Shown here piece after piece: positions 15,372-23,979 of a stretch of DNA of 32,487 nt. Under the pieces are notes generated by a model. That model searched no databases. It had not been told where the DNA came from and was given only the letters and a program-made list of their open reading frames with translations. Position 1 is the stretch's first letter; every line of letters begins with the position of its first letter. The stretch spans positions 1 to 32,487 of the forward strand of contig CALMVK010000281.1 of NCBI GenBank assembly GCA_937873145.1. Reading direction: 5' to 3'. Made by a program: the position numbers and the translations under genes. This stretch comes from an uncultured Granulicella sp. Lineage in GTDB: Bacteria > Acidobacteriota > Terriglobia > Terriglobales > Acidobacteriaceae.

Positions 15372-16523
15372 ATGCATCAAACGCATGGTGAGCGTGCTCT
15401 CATTCTTATGACTGGAACAAACCAACATCCTCTGCGGGAGATACTCGAGCAACGCATCGCGATCATCGATGGCGCGATGGGTACGACGATTCGCACCTAT
15501 GGGATGACCGAAGCGGACATGCGCGGCGAGCGTTTTCGGAGCGCGGAGAAAGACCTGCTCAACAACGGAGACCTGTTCTCGTTGACTCAGCCCGGGATGA
15601 TCTGCGACATCCATCGACGTTTTCTGGAGGCAGGCGCAGATATTCTTGAGACCAATACATTTGGGGCAACGAGCATTACGCAAAGTGAGTTCTTTGTCGA
15701 TGATCCGCGCGAGCGTGGCGGGCGCAAAAATCCCGAGTTCTATCAGGAAATTATCGAAGATCCGCAGCTCAGTATGCTGGCCTGGGATATCAACGAGACC
15801 TCCGCGCGCCAGTGCCGTGAGTGGGCGGATCGCATCGGGCATGCGACTGGCCGGCAGCGTTTTGTCGCTGGAGCGATCGGGCCATTGACGGTCTCACTTT
15901 CGAACTCGCCCGATCCAGACGACTCCGGTTTTCGGGTCGTCACCTTCGACCAAGTGAAGGCGGCGTATATGGAGCAGGTGCGTGCGCTGATCGCGGGCGG
16001 CGTGGATCTGTTGCTGGTGGAGACGATCTTCGACTCGCTGAACGCCAAGGCGGCGCTGGTGGCTATTCGTGAGGTCTTCGATCAGGACGGGCTGGCCGCG
16101 CGTAACAAGGAGCTCCCGGTGATGATCTCGGCTGCGGTAGGGCGCGGCGGCGAGACGCTGATCTCGGCACAGACGACCGAGGCGTTTTGGAATGCGGTGC
16201 AGCACGTGCACCCGTTGTCGGTTGGGTTGAACTGCTCGCTAGGGCCGGACTTGATGTACCCATTTTTGGCTGAGCTTTCGGCCAGGGCGGATGTGGCGAT
16301 CTCCTGCTATCCGAATGCAGGCCTGCCGAATCCATTGTCTGAGACCGGCTTCGATCTTGGGCCGGGGGATATGGCTCGCTTTCTGGGCGACTTCGCTCGC
16401 GGCGGCCTGATCAACATCGCCGGAGGCTGCTGCGGGAACACGCCCGATCACATTGCAGCGATTGCAAAGGCCCTGGAGCATCAGGAGCCGCGGGCGCTTG
16501 CAGCGGTTGAGGTCATGGCGTGA
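15372..16523 (+). CDS. metH: split methionine synthase, homocysteine-binding module (MetH N-terminal)
   Basis: Zinc-dependent homocysteine S-methyltransferase domain (383 aa) that binds homocysteine and takes a methyl group from methylcobalamin. It starts with [24 protein letters not shown]. The zinc Cys ligands are seen in LNCSLG and in the C-terminal [11 protein letters not shown]. The protein is complete for this domain and ends where MetH would continue into the pterin-binding domain. AAAGG 8 nt before ATG 15372 supports this start; ATG 15408 is an alternative. The stop TGA overlaps the GTG start of the second metH gene (GTGA), so the two halves are translationally coupled and must act together in trans. 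No SAM or cobalamin riboswitch was recognised in the ~210-bp leader. Confidence 0.92.
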   Translation: MHQTHGERALILMTGTNQHPLREILEQRIAIIDGAMGTTIRTYGMTEADMRGERFRSAEKDLLNNGDLFSLTQPGMICDIHRRFLEAGADILETNTFGATSITQSEFFVDDPRERGGRKNPEFYQEIIEDPQLSMLAWDINETSARQCREWADRIGHATGRQRFVAGAIGPLTVSLSNSPDPDDSGFRVVTFDQVKAAYMEQVRALIAGGVDLLLVETIFDSLNAKAALVAIREVFDQDGLAARNKELPVMISAAVGRGGETLISAQTTEAFWNAVQHVHPLSVGLNCSLGPDLMYPFLAELSARADVAISCYPNAGLPNPLSETGFDLGPGDMARFLGDFARGGLINIAGGCCGNTPDHIAAIAKALEHQEPRALAAVEVMA

Positions 16524-19225
16524 GTACGCCTGTTGCAACCAAACCGCTGCGCCTCTCCGGATCGCAGCCCTTTACACAACAGCCCGGCAGCTTCATCCTG
16601 CTGGGTGAGCGCACGAATGTGGCCGGCTCGCCGAAGTTTGCGAAGCTGATCAAAGAAGGCAAGTACGAGGAAGCAGTCTCGGTCGCCCGGCAGCAGGTGG
16701 AAAACGGCGCAAATGTGCTTGACATCTGCATGGACGAGGGCATGATCGACGGCGTCGCCGCGATGAGCCGCTATTTGCAGCTGCTGGCGAGCGAGCCCGA
16801 GGTGGCCAAGGTTCCCTTCATGGTCGACTCGTCCAAGTGGGAGGTGATCGAGGCCGGCCTGAAGTGTCTGCAAGGCAAGGGCATCGTCAACTCGATTTCG
16901 CTCAAGGAGGGGGAAGACAAGTTTCGGCAGAACGCCCGAACGGTGCTCAAGTATGGCGCAGCAGTAGTCGTGATGGCTTTCGATGAGCAGGGGCAGGCGG
17001 CTTCGTATGCCGAGAAGATTCGCATCTGCGAGCGGGCATACCGCATGCTGGTGGACGAGCTGCGCTTTCCTCCGCAGGACATCATCTTCGATCCGAACAT
17101 CCTTACCGTTGCCACCGGGATGGAGGAGCACAACAACTACGCCGTCGATTTCATTGAGGCGACGCGTTGGATCAAAGCCAATCTGCCGCACGCCAAGGTC
17201 TCGGGCGGCGTCTCGAATATCTCGTTCAGCTTTCGCGGCAACAATAAGGTGCGCGAGGCGATGCACTCGGCGTTTCTTTATCACGCGATTGCGGCCGGCA
17301 TGGACATGGGCATCGTCAATGCGGGCATGCTGGAGGTGTACGAGGAGATCGAGCCGGAGCTGAAGGTGCTGGTGGAGGACGTGCTGCTGAACCGGCGCAC
17401 GGACGCAACCGAGCGCCTGGTCGAGCATGGCGAAAAGCTTAAGAACGTCGGCACGGTAGTCAGCGAGAAGAAGGCCGAAGAGTGGCGACTGGGCACGGTT
17501 GAAGAGCGGCTGTCGCACGCGTTGGTGCGGGGCATCGACACGTACATTGAGGCCGATGCCGAAGAGGCGCGTGTGCAGCTTGGGCGGCCGCTGCTGGTGA
17601 TCGAAGGCCCGCTGATGGCAGGAATGAGCGTGGTTGGTGACCTGTTCGGCGCGGGCAAGATGTTCTTGCCGCAGGTGGTGAAATCGGCGCGCGTGATGAA
17701 GAAGGCGGTCGCTCACCTGACACCGTATATGGAGGCCGAGAAGGCCGCGATGCTCGCCTCGGGCCAGGAGGTCAAGGCGCAGGGCAAGATCCTGCTTGCG
17801 ACCGTGAAGGGCGATGTGCACGACATTGGCAAGAATATCGTCGGCGTGGTGCTGGCCTGCAACAACTTCGAGGTCATCGACATGGGGGTGATGGTCTCGT
17901 CGGAGAAGATACTCGAACGCGCGCGAGCCGAGAAGGTCGACATCATCGGGCTGAGCGGGCTGATCACGCCGTCGCTTGACGAGATGGTGCATGTGGCACG
18001 TGAGATGGAACGCGGCGGCTTCAAACAGCCTTTGCTGATCGGCGGAGCCACGACCAGCCGCGCGCATACTGCCATCAAGATTGCGCCGCACTACAGCCAG
18101 CCGGTGATGCATGTGCTGGACGCCAGTCGCGCCGTGCCGGTGACCACCAGCCTGCTGAGCGTCGAGGGCAACCAGGCCTTTCTGGCGCAGTATCGGGAGG
18201 ACTACGAAGCTCTTCGCAAGGCGTACGCCACCCCGCGTCAAACTGCCGTGCCGCTGGCTACGGCGCGAGCCCGGCGGACGCCGATCGAGTGGCGCGCAGA
18301 AGACGTGCCGCACCCCAGCTTCCATGGCATTTGTGTGCTGGATAACTTTCCGCTGGCTACGCTGCGCGAGTATATCGACTGGTCGCCGTTCTTTCACACA
18401 TGGGGAATGAGAGGCATTTACCCGCGCATCTTGGACGATGAGCGTCAGGGCACAGAGGCGCGCAAGATCTTTGCCGATGGCCAGGTGCTGCTGGACCAAA
18501 TCATTGCGGAAAAGCTGCTGACTGCACGCGGCGTGTACGGGATGTTCGCGGCCAATACCGTTGGCGATGATGTGGAGGTGTATACCGATTGCGCGCGCCA
18601 GACGATGTTGCAACGATTTCACTTTCTGCGTCAGCAGGTGGACAGGGAAGGCACGGAGCCTTGCCGCTCGCTGGCCGACTTTATTGCGCCCAAGGAGACC
18701 GGTCTTCCCGATCATCTAGGCGCGTTTGCTGTGACGACCGGCATTGGGATGAAGGAGCTAGGCGATCGCTTCCGCTCGCAGCACGACGACTATAACGCCA
18801 TTATGGCGGAGGCGCTGGCGGATCGTCTGGCGGAGGCCTTTGCCGAGTGCCTGCACAAGCGCGTGCGCGATGCGTGGGGCTACGGGTGCCAGGAGACCTT
18901 TACCCCGGCCGAGTTGGTTCAGGAGAAGTATCGCGGCATCCGTCCTGCGCCCGGCTATCCGGCCTGCCCAGACCATACCGAGAAGGGCACGATTTGGAGC
19001 TTGCTCAATGTCGAGGCGAACACCGGCATCCGTATTACGGAGTCCTTTGCGATGTGGCCGGGCTCGAGCGTGAGTGGGCTTTACTTTGCGCACCCGCAAG
19101 CCCGCTACTTTTCGTTAGGCAAGATCGACCGTGACCAGGTGGCGGATTACCATCTGCGCAAAGGGATGAGCGTCGCCGAAGTTGAGCGCTGGCTAGGCCA
19201 GAACCTGCTTTATGATCCCTCGTAG
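16520..19225 (+). CDS. metH: split methionine synthase, folate/cobalamin/reactivation modules (MetH C-terminal)
   Basis: The 901 aa hold the other three MetH modules in order. The pterin-binding domain (about 20-290) has [29 protein letters not shown] and [13 protein letters not shown]. The four-helix cap and Rossmann cobalamin domain (about 300-570) have the lower-ligand motif GDVHDIGKN. The SAM-binding reactivation domain (about 590-900) has [12 protein letters not shown] and [14 protein letters not shown]. It transfers methyl from 5-methyl-tetrahydrofolate to cob(I)alamin and on to homocysteine held by the partner. The GTG start overlaps the partner's stop. All key motifs are intact and both halves end at domain borders, so this looks like a true gene split and not a frameshift. 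Confidence 0.95.
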   Translation: MSTPVATKPLRLSGSQPFTQQPGSFILLGERTNVAGSPKFAKLIKEGKYEEAVSVARQQVENGANVLDICMDEGMIDGVAAMSRYLQLLASEPEVAKVPFMVDSSKWEVIEAGLKCLQGKGIVNSISLKEGEDKFRQNARTVLKYGAAVVVMAFDEQGQAASYAEKIRICERAYRMLVDELRFPPQDIIFDPNILTVATGMEEHNNYAVDFIEATRWIKANLPHAKVSGGVSNISFSFRGNNKVREAMHSAFLYHAIAAGMDMGIVNAGMLEVYEEIEPELKVLVEDVLLNRRTDATERLVEHGEKLKNVGTVVSEKKAEEWRLGTVEERLSHALVRGIDTYIEADAEEARVQLGRPLLVIEGPLMAGMSVVGDLFGAGKMFLPQVVKSARVMKKAVAHLTPYMEAEKAAMLASGQEVKAQGKILLATVKGDVHDIGKNIVGVVLACNNFEVIDMGVMVSSEKILERARAEKVDIIGLSGLITPSLDEMVHVAREMERGGFKQPLLIGGATTSRAHTAIKIAPHYSQPVMHVLDASRAVPVTTSLLSVEGNQAFLAQYREDYEALRKAYATPRQTAVPLATARARRTPIEWRAEDVPHPSFHGICVLDNFPLATLREYIDWSPFFHTWGMRGIYPRILDDERQGTEARKIFADGQVLLDQIIAEKLLTARGVYGMFAANTVGDDVEVYTDCARQTMLQRFHFLRQQVDREGTEPCRSLADFIAPKETGLPDHLGAFAVTTGIGMKELGDRFRSQHDDYNAIMAEALADRLAEAFAECLHKRVRDAWGYGCQETFTPAELVQEKYRGIRPAPGYPACPDHTEKGTIWSLLNVEANTGIRITESFAMWPGSSVSGLYFAHPQARYFSLGKIDRDQVADYHLRKGMSVAEVERWLGQNLLYDPS

Positions 19226-19241
19226 CACTGCAATGCTGGTT

Positions 19242-19255
19242 GGAGGTATGGCTTG
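19242..19255 (+). promoter_or_regulatory. ribosome binding site and TTG start of the membrane protein
   Basis: GGAGG (19242-19246) is 6 nt before TTG 19253. An ATG at 19248 reads into a stop after two codons, so TTG is the only sensible start here. Confidence 0.6.
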
Positions 19256-19999
19256 AGTTGGGCGCATTTGGGCACCTCAATCGTGGCGTCCTTCCTTGCG
19301 TCGTTCGTGGAAGGCGTGGAGGCACTGACGGTGGTTCTTGCCGTTGGCAGTGTTCGTGGGTGGCGTTCCGCGCTTTGGGGCGCGGCGTCCGGCATTGCTG
19401 TGCTGCTGGTGCTGGTTCTTCTGCTGGGTCGGGCACTTACCCGTATCCCACTGGAGATAGTGCAATGTGTGGTGGGCATTCTGCTTGTGCTGTTCGGCCT
19501 GCGCTGGCTAAGGAAGGCGATTCTTCGTGCGGCCGGCTTGATCCCTCTTCATGATGAGGAGGCGGCGTTCCGGAAGAATACTTCCGCCATGCGTACTGCC
19601 GACTTCAATGCCGGGTGGGACAAGGTGGCTTTCGGCACGGCCTTCAACATCACGATGCTGGAAGGAACCGAAGTTATCTTCATCGTCATCGCCATCGGTG
19701 CAGGCGGCACGGGCATGCTGCTTCCCGCAGGTCTGGGTGCGGCTGCCGCGTTGCTTGTGGTTGCCGCGCTTGGATTCATACTGCACCGGCCGTTGACGCG
19801 CGTTCCAGAGAACACGCTGAAGTTTGCGGTCGGCATTCTACTGGCCAGCTTCGGTACGTTTTGGGTGGGAGAAGGTTTGGGATTGCTTTGGCCGGGCGCC
19901 GACTGGTCGATCGTGATGCTAGTGCTTGCTTACTGGGGGCTGGCCATGCTGCTGGTTCGTCTTTGCCGTCAACCGGCTACGCTGTCGAGCGCGGCTTAG
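19253..19999 (+). CDS. predicted membrane transporter, COG4280/FTR1-like fold
   Basis: The 248 aa contain six to seven hydrophobic segments arranged as two similar halves. Each half starts with an acidic motif inside a membrane helix: Phe-Val-EGVE-Ala (EGVE 20-23) and Met-Leu-EGTE-Val (EGTE 137-140). A hydrophilic loop around 100-125 separates them. The E-G-x-E repeats resemble the RExxE motifs of FTR1-type iron permeases and LysE/TMEM165-like exporters, which suggests cation transport. The closest named group I recall is COG4280, predicted membrane protein; the function is not established. It starts 27 nt after metH and is followed at 4 nt by another membrane-protein gene, so it may belong to the metH transcript. 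Confidence 0.7.
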   Translation: MSWAHLGTSIVASFLASFVEGVEALTVVLAVGSVRGWRSALWGAASGIAVLLVLVLLLGRALTRIPLEIVQCVVGILLVLFGLRWLRKAILRAAGLIPLHDEEAAFRKNTSAMRTADFNAGWDKVAFGTAFNITMLEGTEVIFIVIAIGAGGTGMLLPAGLGAAAALLVVAALGFILHRPLTRVPENTLKFAVGILLASFGTFWVGEGLGLLWPGADWSIVMLVLAYWGLAMLLVRLCRQPATLSSAA

Positions 20000-20003
20000 G
20001 AGA

Positions 20004-20315
20004 ATGTCTTTGCGCTGGCTCGCTACCATCTTTCGTGAGGTTCTTGGTTTGTTTGTCGATGACGGCAGCTTTGCGCTTGCCGTGCTTGTTTGGATGGGCG
20101 TGATCTGGCTGATGACATCTCTTCCACGCTTTATTGTGGGTTTTCTCGGTATGCCGCGCAGGTACCAAACTTACCCATCCGGGTTTGAGCTCGACTTTCT
20201 ATGGAGGCATCCTCTTGCCGGAGGTTTGGTGCTATTTGCTGGACTTGCTGTGATCTTGGCTGAGAGCGTACTTCGCTTCTCGCGTAAGGCCAGACGCAAG
20301 AGCGTACCGGTCTAG
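20004..20315 (+). CDS. small membrane protein of unknown function, paired with the COG4280-like gene
   Basis: The 103-aa protein has two clear TM helices (about 17-45 and 75-97), a connecting loop with RRYQTYPSGFELDF, and a basic C terminus (RKARRKS). I do not recognise a family. The start at 20004 is well supported by AGGAGA overlapping the upstream stop codon, giving tight coupling to the preceding transporter-like gene. The two probably form one membrane unit. Its TAG stop lies within CTAG, which also supplies the stop of the convergent permease gene. Confidence 0.65.
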   Translation: MSLRWLATIFREVLGLFVDDGSFALAVLVWMGVIWLMTSLPRFIVGFLGMPRRYQTYPSGFELDFLWRHPLAGGLVLFAGLAVILAESVLRFSRKARRKSVPV

Positions 20316-21643
20316 ACGGGGTCTGCCAAGGCATCCGGCACTGCCGTACGCTGGCGGGACATGAAGAAGCCGAAGAGCAGGATGTACACGTAGCACAGCA
20401 CGGGAACGATCAGTGCGTGTTGAACTCCAACGCTGTCGGCGAGTCTGCCTTGCAAGAGCGGCAGGATGGCCCCGCCGACGATGGCTGCCACCATCAGGCT
20501 CGAGCCCTTGCTGGTCAGCTCGCGGAGGTTCGCGATGCCCAGCGTGAAGATGCTGGGGAACATGATGGAGTTGAAGAAACCGACGGCGATGATGCTGACC
20601 ATCGCCACGTGACCGAAGGACAAAATGGACAGCAGGACGAGGCAGCAGGCGATGCCCGCCGCAATGGCGAGCGCCACGGCGGTGCTGACGTACTTGAGCA
20701 CATAGGAGCCGACGAAGCGCCCGATCATAGCGCCGCCCCAGTAGAACGAGACGTAGAACGCGGCGACTTTTTCGGTCAGGTGCCCGATGTTCGGCAACTC
20801 GAAGTAATTGATCAGGAAGGAGCCGATCGAGACCTCGCCGCCTACGTAGACGAAGATGCCGAGTGCGCCGAAGAGCAATCGCGGATGGTTCCAGATGCTG
20901 TCGGTGGCCTGCGAGCGCTCGTTTTCCGAGGGCCGCATGGCTTGGGTGAAGTCAAGCGTCGGCAGCTTGAGCAGGCTTAGTGCGGCGGCCAGCGCGACTA
21001 GCGCCAGGCCAAGACCCAAGTAGGGCAAGCGCACCGAGGAAGCCTGCTGCATGCGGTACTGCTGCTGCAGTGCCGCCGAGAGGGAGTGCACTTTATCAGG
21101 CGGCAACGAGGCGCCGGTAAGGATAAGTGCGCTGCCGAAGAACGGGGCCAGGGTGGTTCCGAGCGAGTTGAAGGCCTGCGCGAGATTCAGGCGGCTCGAG
21201 GCAGTCTGCTCCGGACCGAGATTGGCCACGTAGGGATTGGCAGAGACCTGCAGACAGGTAATTCCGGCGGCCAGCGCCACCAGCGCGGTCAGAAACAGAG
21301 GGAACGAAGGCAGGCGTGATGCGGGCAGAAAGAGGAACGCGCCAGTCGCCATCACCAGCAGGCCGATGGTCATGGCCTGCTTATAGCCACGCCACTCGAC
21401 CAGCTTGCCGGCCGGCAGTGCGAAGACGAAGTACGACGAGAAGAAGGCGAACTGCACCATCATGACCTGGAAGTAGCTCAGCTCGAAGATCGATTTCAGG
21501 TGCGGGATCAGGATGTCATTTAGGCAGGTCAGAAAGCCCCACATGAAGAAGAGTGTGGTGGCGATGGACATGGCACGCACGTCCGTGGTCGCAGAGGAAT
21601 TGCTTGTAAAACCGGTGTTTGCGGTGCTGGTTGCAAGAGCCAT
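20312..21643 (-). CDS. FucP/GlcP-family MFS sugar:H+ symporter
   Basis: Inner-membrane sugar permease (443 aa, about 12 TM) of the fucose/glucose/galactose branch of the MFS. Family marks are FFMWGFLTCLNDILIPHLK in TM1, SSYFVFALPAGKLVEWRGYK around the loop 2-3 motif, and LQVSANPYVANLGPE followed by RLNLAQAFNSLGTTLAP. The start at 21643 (ATG) is chosen because the 72 residues of upstream open frame look unlike this family; an AGGA lies 11 nt before it. It is 160 bp downstream of the GT2 gene on the same strand and may be read with the sugar cassette or from its own promoter in that gap. The substrate is not predictable beyond a neutral hexose or 6-deoxyhexose. Confidence 0.88.
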   Translation of the reverse strand: MALATSTANTGFTSNSSATTDVRAMSIATTLFFMWGFLTCLNDILIPHLKSIFELSYFQVMMVQFAFFSSYFVFALPAGKLVEWRGYKQAMTIGLLVMATGAFLFLPASRLPSFPLFLTALVALAAGITCLQVSANPYVANLGPEQTASSRLNLAQAFNSLGTTLAPFFGSALILTGASLPPDKVHSLSAALQQQYRMQQASSVRLPYLGLGLALVALAAALSLLKLPTLDFTQAMRPSENERSQATDSIWNHPRLLFGALGIFVYVGGEVSIGSFLINYFELPNIGHLTEKVAAFYVSFYWGGAMIGRFVGSYVLKYVSTAVALAIAAGIACCLVLLSILSFGHVAMVSIIAVGFFNSIMFPSIFTLGIANLRELTSKGSSLMVAAIVGGAILPLLQGRLADSVGVQHALIVPVLCYVYILLFGFFMSRQRTAVPDALADPV

Positions 21644-21803
21644 GAAGGGATCGTCCTGAGAGCTGAGTAAGGAGGCCAACGATAAAACAATCGCGTGTGC
21701 CCTGGCACCGAGTGTAGAGCATTCGGTTCTCCTTCGGATACCTCTTCTTGTCACCTGCGGAGATTGAAGCCTGGTCGGCCTGATTCGCTCTTCGGTAAGC
21801 GGC

Positions 21804-22892
21804 TTAACGAACGTCCATATTGCTGACGTGGCTACCGGCCATATCCAGGGCAGATGCATTGTTGTACGAGGCTTGCATCGGCTCTCTTATATCTATGGAA
21901 GCGTTGCTGTCTGCATGAGCGGGATAGGAGTGTGCCAGCGTAGGCGGAGCATCTTTTGCTAAAGGAAAGTTAATGCGTTCGAGTTCGACGGTGTAGGGCC
22001 GCTTTTGTACCTGGGTGTAGATGGCGCCCACGTACTCGCCCAGGATGCCGAGAAAGACCAGCTGCAGGGAGGCGATGAAGAAGACACCGATCAGCATGGG
22101 CGCGAGACCGAAGGTGAACGTGCTCCAGAAGCAAAGCTTGAGGACCAGGTAGATGAGCGCCACGGTAAAGGCAAGGCCAGCCCCGATAAAGCCGGCGAGA
22201 ACGGCTAGGCGCAAGGGTACGCGGGAGTGGTTGATGATGCCCAGCATGCCCATGTCGTAGAGCGTGTACCAGTTATTTTTGGTGATACCGAACTTACGGC
22301 TGGGCTGGTCGTAGTAGACCTTTTTGAAGGGTAGGCCAATCTCGGCGATCATGCCGCGGAAGTAGGGGTAGGGGTCGGCGTAAGATTTTGCGATCTGCAT
22401 GACGCGCTGATCGTAGAGGCCGAAGCCGGTGAAGTTTTGGAAGGTCTCGATCGAGGAGAGGCTCTCGGCGACGCGGTAGTACTGCTTGCGCAGCCAGAAC
22501 ATGAGGGTCGCCTCTTCGCTGGTGCGCTTGATGCAGAGCACGCACATCGCTCCGGCCTCCCACTCGGCGAGCAGGCCGGGGATCATCTCGGGCGGGTCCT
22601 GCAAGTCGGCGACCAGCGAGACGATAGCGTCGCCCTGGGCCTGGAAAAGTGCGTGAATGGGCGAGCGGATGTGGCCGAAGTTGCGCGCGTTGACGATGAT
22701 GCGGATGCGGGCGTCGGTCGTGGCAATGCGCTTGAGAATCGAAACAGTGCGATCCGCGGAGTGGTTGTCGATGAAGATGTGCTCGTAGCGGTACTGCGGC
22801 AGAGCTGCCATGACCTCGCGCACCCGGCGGATGAGGAGCTCGACGTTGGCTTCCTCGTTGTAGCAGGCGGTGACGATGCTGATGAGTTTCAT
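21804..22892 (-). CDS. GT2 polyprenyl-phosphate glycosyltransferase (ArnC/GtrB/DPM1-like) with C-terminal TM pair
   Basis: Membrane-anchored glycosyltransferase (362 aa) expected to move a sugar from a nucleotide donor to undecaprenyl phosphate. The GT-A fold starts MKLISIVTACYNEEANVELL. FIDNHSADRT and ADLQDPPEMI (Asp96, Asp99) are the donor/metal motifs of the DPM1/ArnC group, and RKFGITKNNWYTLYDMGM is the conserved membrane-proximal segment. Two long TM helices lie at about 225-290, followed by a ~70-residue low-complexity tail. It starts 32 nt after the epimerase stop; a TTG at 22913 is an alternative start. In this cassette it would load the sugar made by the upstream enzymes onto the lipid carrier; that role is inferred. 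Confidence 0.88.
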   Translation of the reverse strand: MKLISIVTACYNEEANVELLIRRVREVMAALPQYRYEHIFIDNHSADRTVSILKRIATTDARIRIIVNARNFGHIRSPIHALFQAQGDAIVSLVADLQDPPEMIPGLLAEWEAGAMCVLCIKRTSEEATLMFWLRKQYYRVAESLSSIETFQNFTGFGLYDQRVMQIAKSYADPYPYFRGMIAEIGLPFKKVYYDQPSRKFGITKNNWYTLYDMGMLGIINHSRVPLRLAVLAGFIGAGLAFTVALIYLVLKLCFWSTFTFGLAPMLIGVFFIASLQLVFLGILGEYVGAIYTQVQKRPYTVELERINFPLAKDAPPTLAHSYPAHADSNASIDIREPMQASYNNASALDMAGSHVSNMDVR

Positions 22893-22924
22893 CTGGGGAG
22901 AGGATGCCTCCAAGCGAGCTACGA

Positions 22925-23977
22925 CTATTTTAGCCCGTGCCAGGCCGCGGTTCGGCGAAAGGCCTCATCGAGCGACACGGTCTGACGGAGGCCCAATTCC
23001 TGCTGCGCACGCGCGGTCGCGGGGACGTAGCGAGGTGGCAGCACACCGGGCGGCGGCGAGTTGGCGACATGGATAGGGACGGAAGGGTTCACTGCGGCAG
23101 CAGCGACTTCAGCGAGCTTGCGAATGCTGACTGCGTCCTCAGAGCCGACATTGTAGGCGCGCAGCGAGGGTGCCTTGAAGAGCATTGTCCACAGCCAGGT
23201 AGTGAGATCGGAGGCGTAGAGGTAGGAGCGCAGCGCGGTTCCGTCAGAGGCAATGGCGATGGGCCGCCCGGCGAGCGCGTCGCTAAGGAAGTTGCCGGCG
23301 GCGAAGTGGGCGTTGAGCGGCAGGTGCGGACCGAGGAAGGCGTAGCAGCGGGCGATCTTGACCTCGAGGCTGGGCTGAAGGCTGTTTTGGGTGGCGAGTG
23401 CGCAGAGGAGCTCGGAGGCGCGTTTGCCTTCGCCGTAGACGCTTGAAGGAAGCAGCGGATCGGGGGCTCCGGCGAAGTCCTCTGGCATGTGGCTGAGGGT
23501 GGGCGGTTGCGGACCGTAGACGGCGCCGGAGCTGGTGAGCAGCAGCTTGCGCGTGCCGGCCTGTGCGGCGAAGTCGAGCGTACGCTCGGTGCCGGCGAGG
23601 ATGGTCGAGAGCATCTGGTAAGGCTGCTCAGCGAGCTGTTTTGCGCTGGCTTCAGTGGCCGCGTGGAGGATGTACGGGAAGCTGCCTGGGGGGAAGTCGA
23701 AGGAGCGAACGTCGCCTTGGTGCAGGGTTAGGGCGGTCTGCCCACGAAGGTGAGGAACCTTGGCGAGGAAGCGCTCCGGCTCGCGGCTGAGGACCGTGAG
23801 ATGCGCGTCGAGGGTGAGCGTGCGATTGATGTGCAGGAAGCTCTCGACCAGCCAACAGCCGAAGAATCCTGTGCCTCCAGTGAGGAAGAGGCGCTGCCCG
23901 CGCATCTCCTCCCAAAGTGGACGCGTTGCGTTGAGGATCTCGTCCAGGTCGCGCGTGGGAAGCGGTGGCATGGCCAT
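22925..23977 (-). CDS. NAD-dependent epimerase/dehydratase (extended SDR)
   Basis: Extended short-chain dehydrogenase (350 aa) acting on a nucleotide sugar. It has the dinucleotide motif TGGTGFFGCW (about 33-42), the SSGAVYGP strand, the catalytic YGEGK and a substrate-binding half with GTALRSYLYASDLTTWLW and an N-V-G-S-E-D segment. The closest types are dTDP-glucose 4,6-dehydratase, UDP-glucuronate decarboxylase and NAD-sugar epimerases; I cannot pick one by eye. ATG 23977 is 2 nt after the ThDP enzyme's stop; the frame has a second ATG two codons later. It belongs to the leftward cassette and probably makes or alters the activated sugar used by the GT2 that follows. Confidence 0.88.
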   Translation of the reverse strand: MAMPPLPTRDLDEILNATRPLWEEMRGQRLFLTGGTGFFGCWLVESFLHINRTLTLDAHLTVLSREPERFLAKVPHLRGQTALTLHQGDVRSFDFPPGSFPYILHAATEASAKQLAEQPYQMLSTILAGTERTLDFAAQAGTRKLLLTSSGAVYGPQPPTLSHMPEDFAGAPDPLLPSSVYGEGKRASELLCALATQNSLQPSLEVKIARCYAFLGPHLPLNAHFAAGNFLSDALAGRPIAIASDGTALRSYLYASDLTTWLWTMLFKAPSLRAYNVGSEDAVSIRKLAEVAAAAVNPSVPIHVANSPPPGVLPPRYVPATARAQQELGLRQTVSLDEAFRRTAAWHGLK

Positions 23978-23979
23978 GG

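Noticed and set aside
16515..16530. Frameshift breaking a single metH gene
   Set aside because: The overlap is a normal GTGA coupling, both parts end at domain borders and no motif is lost.
16481..18715. A 744-codon open frame on the minus strand across metH
   Set aside because: It mirrors the codon positions of a clearly real gene in GC-rich DNA; the product is His/Arg/Leu-rich with no domain pattern.
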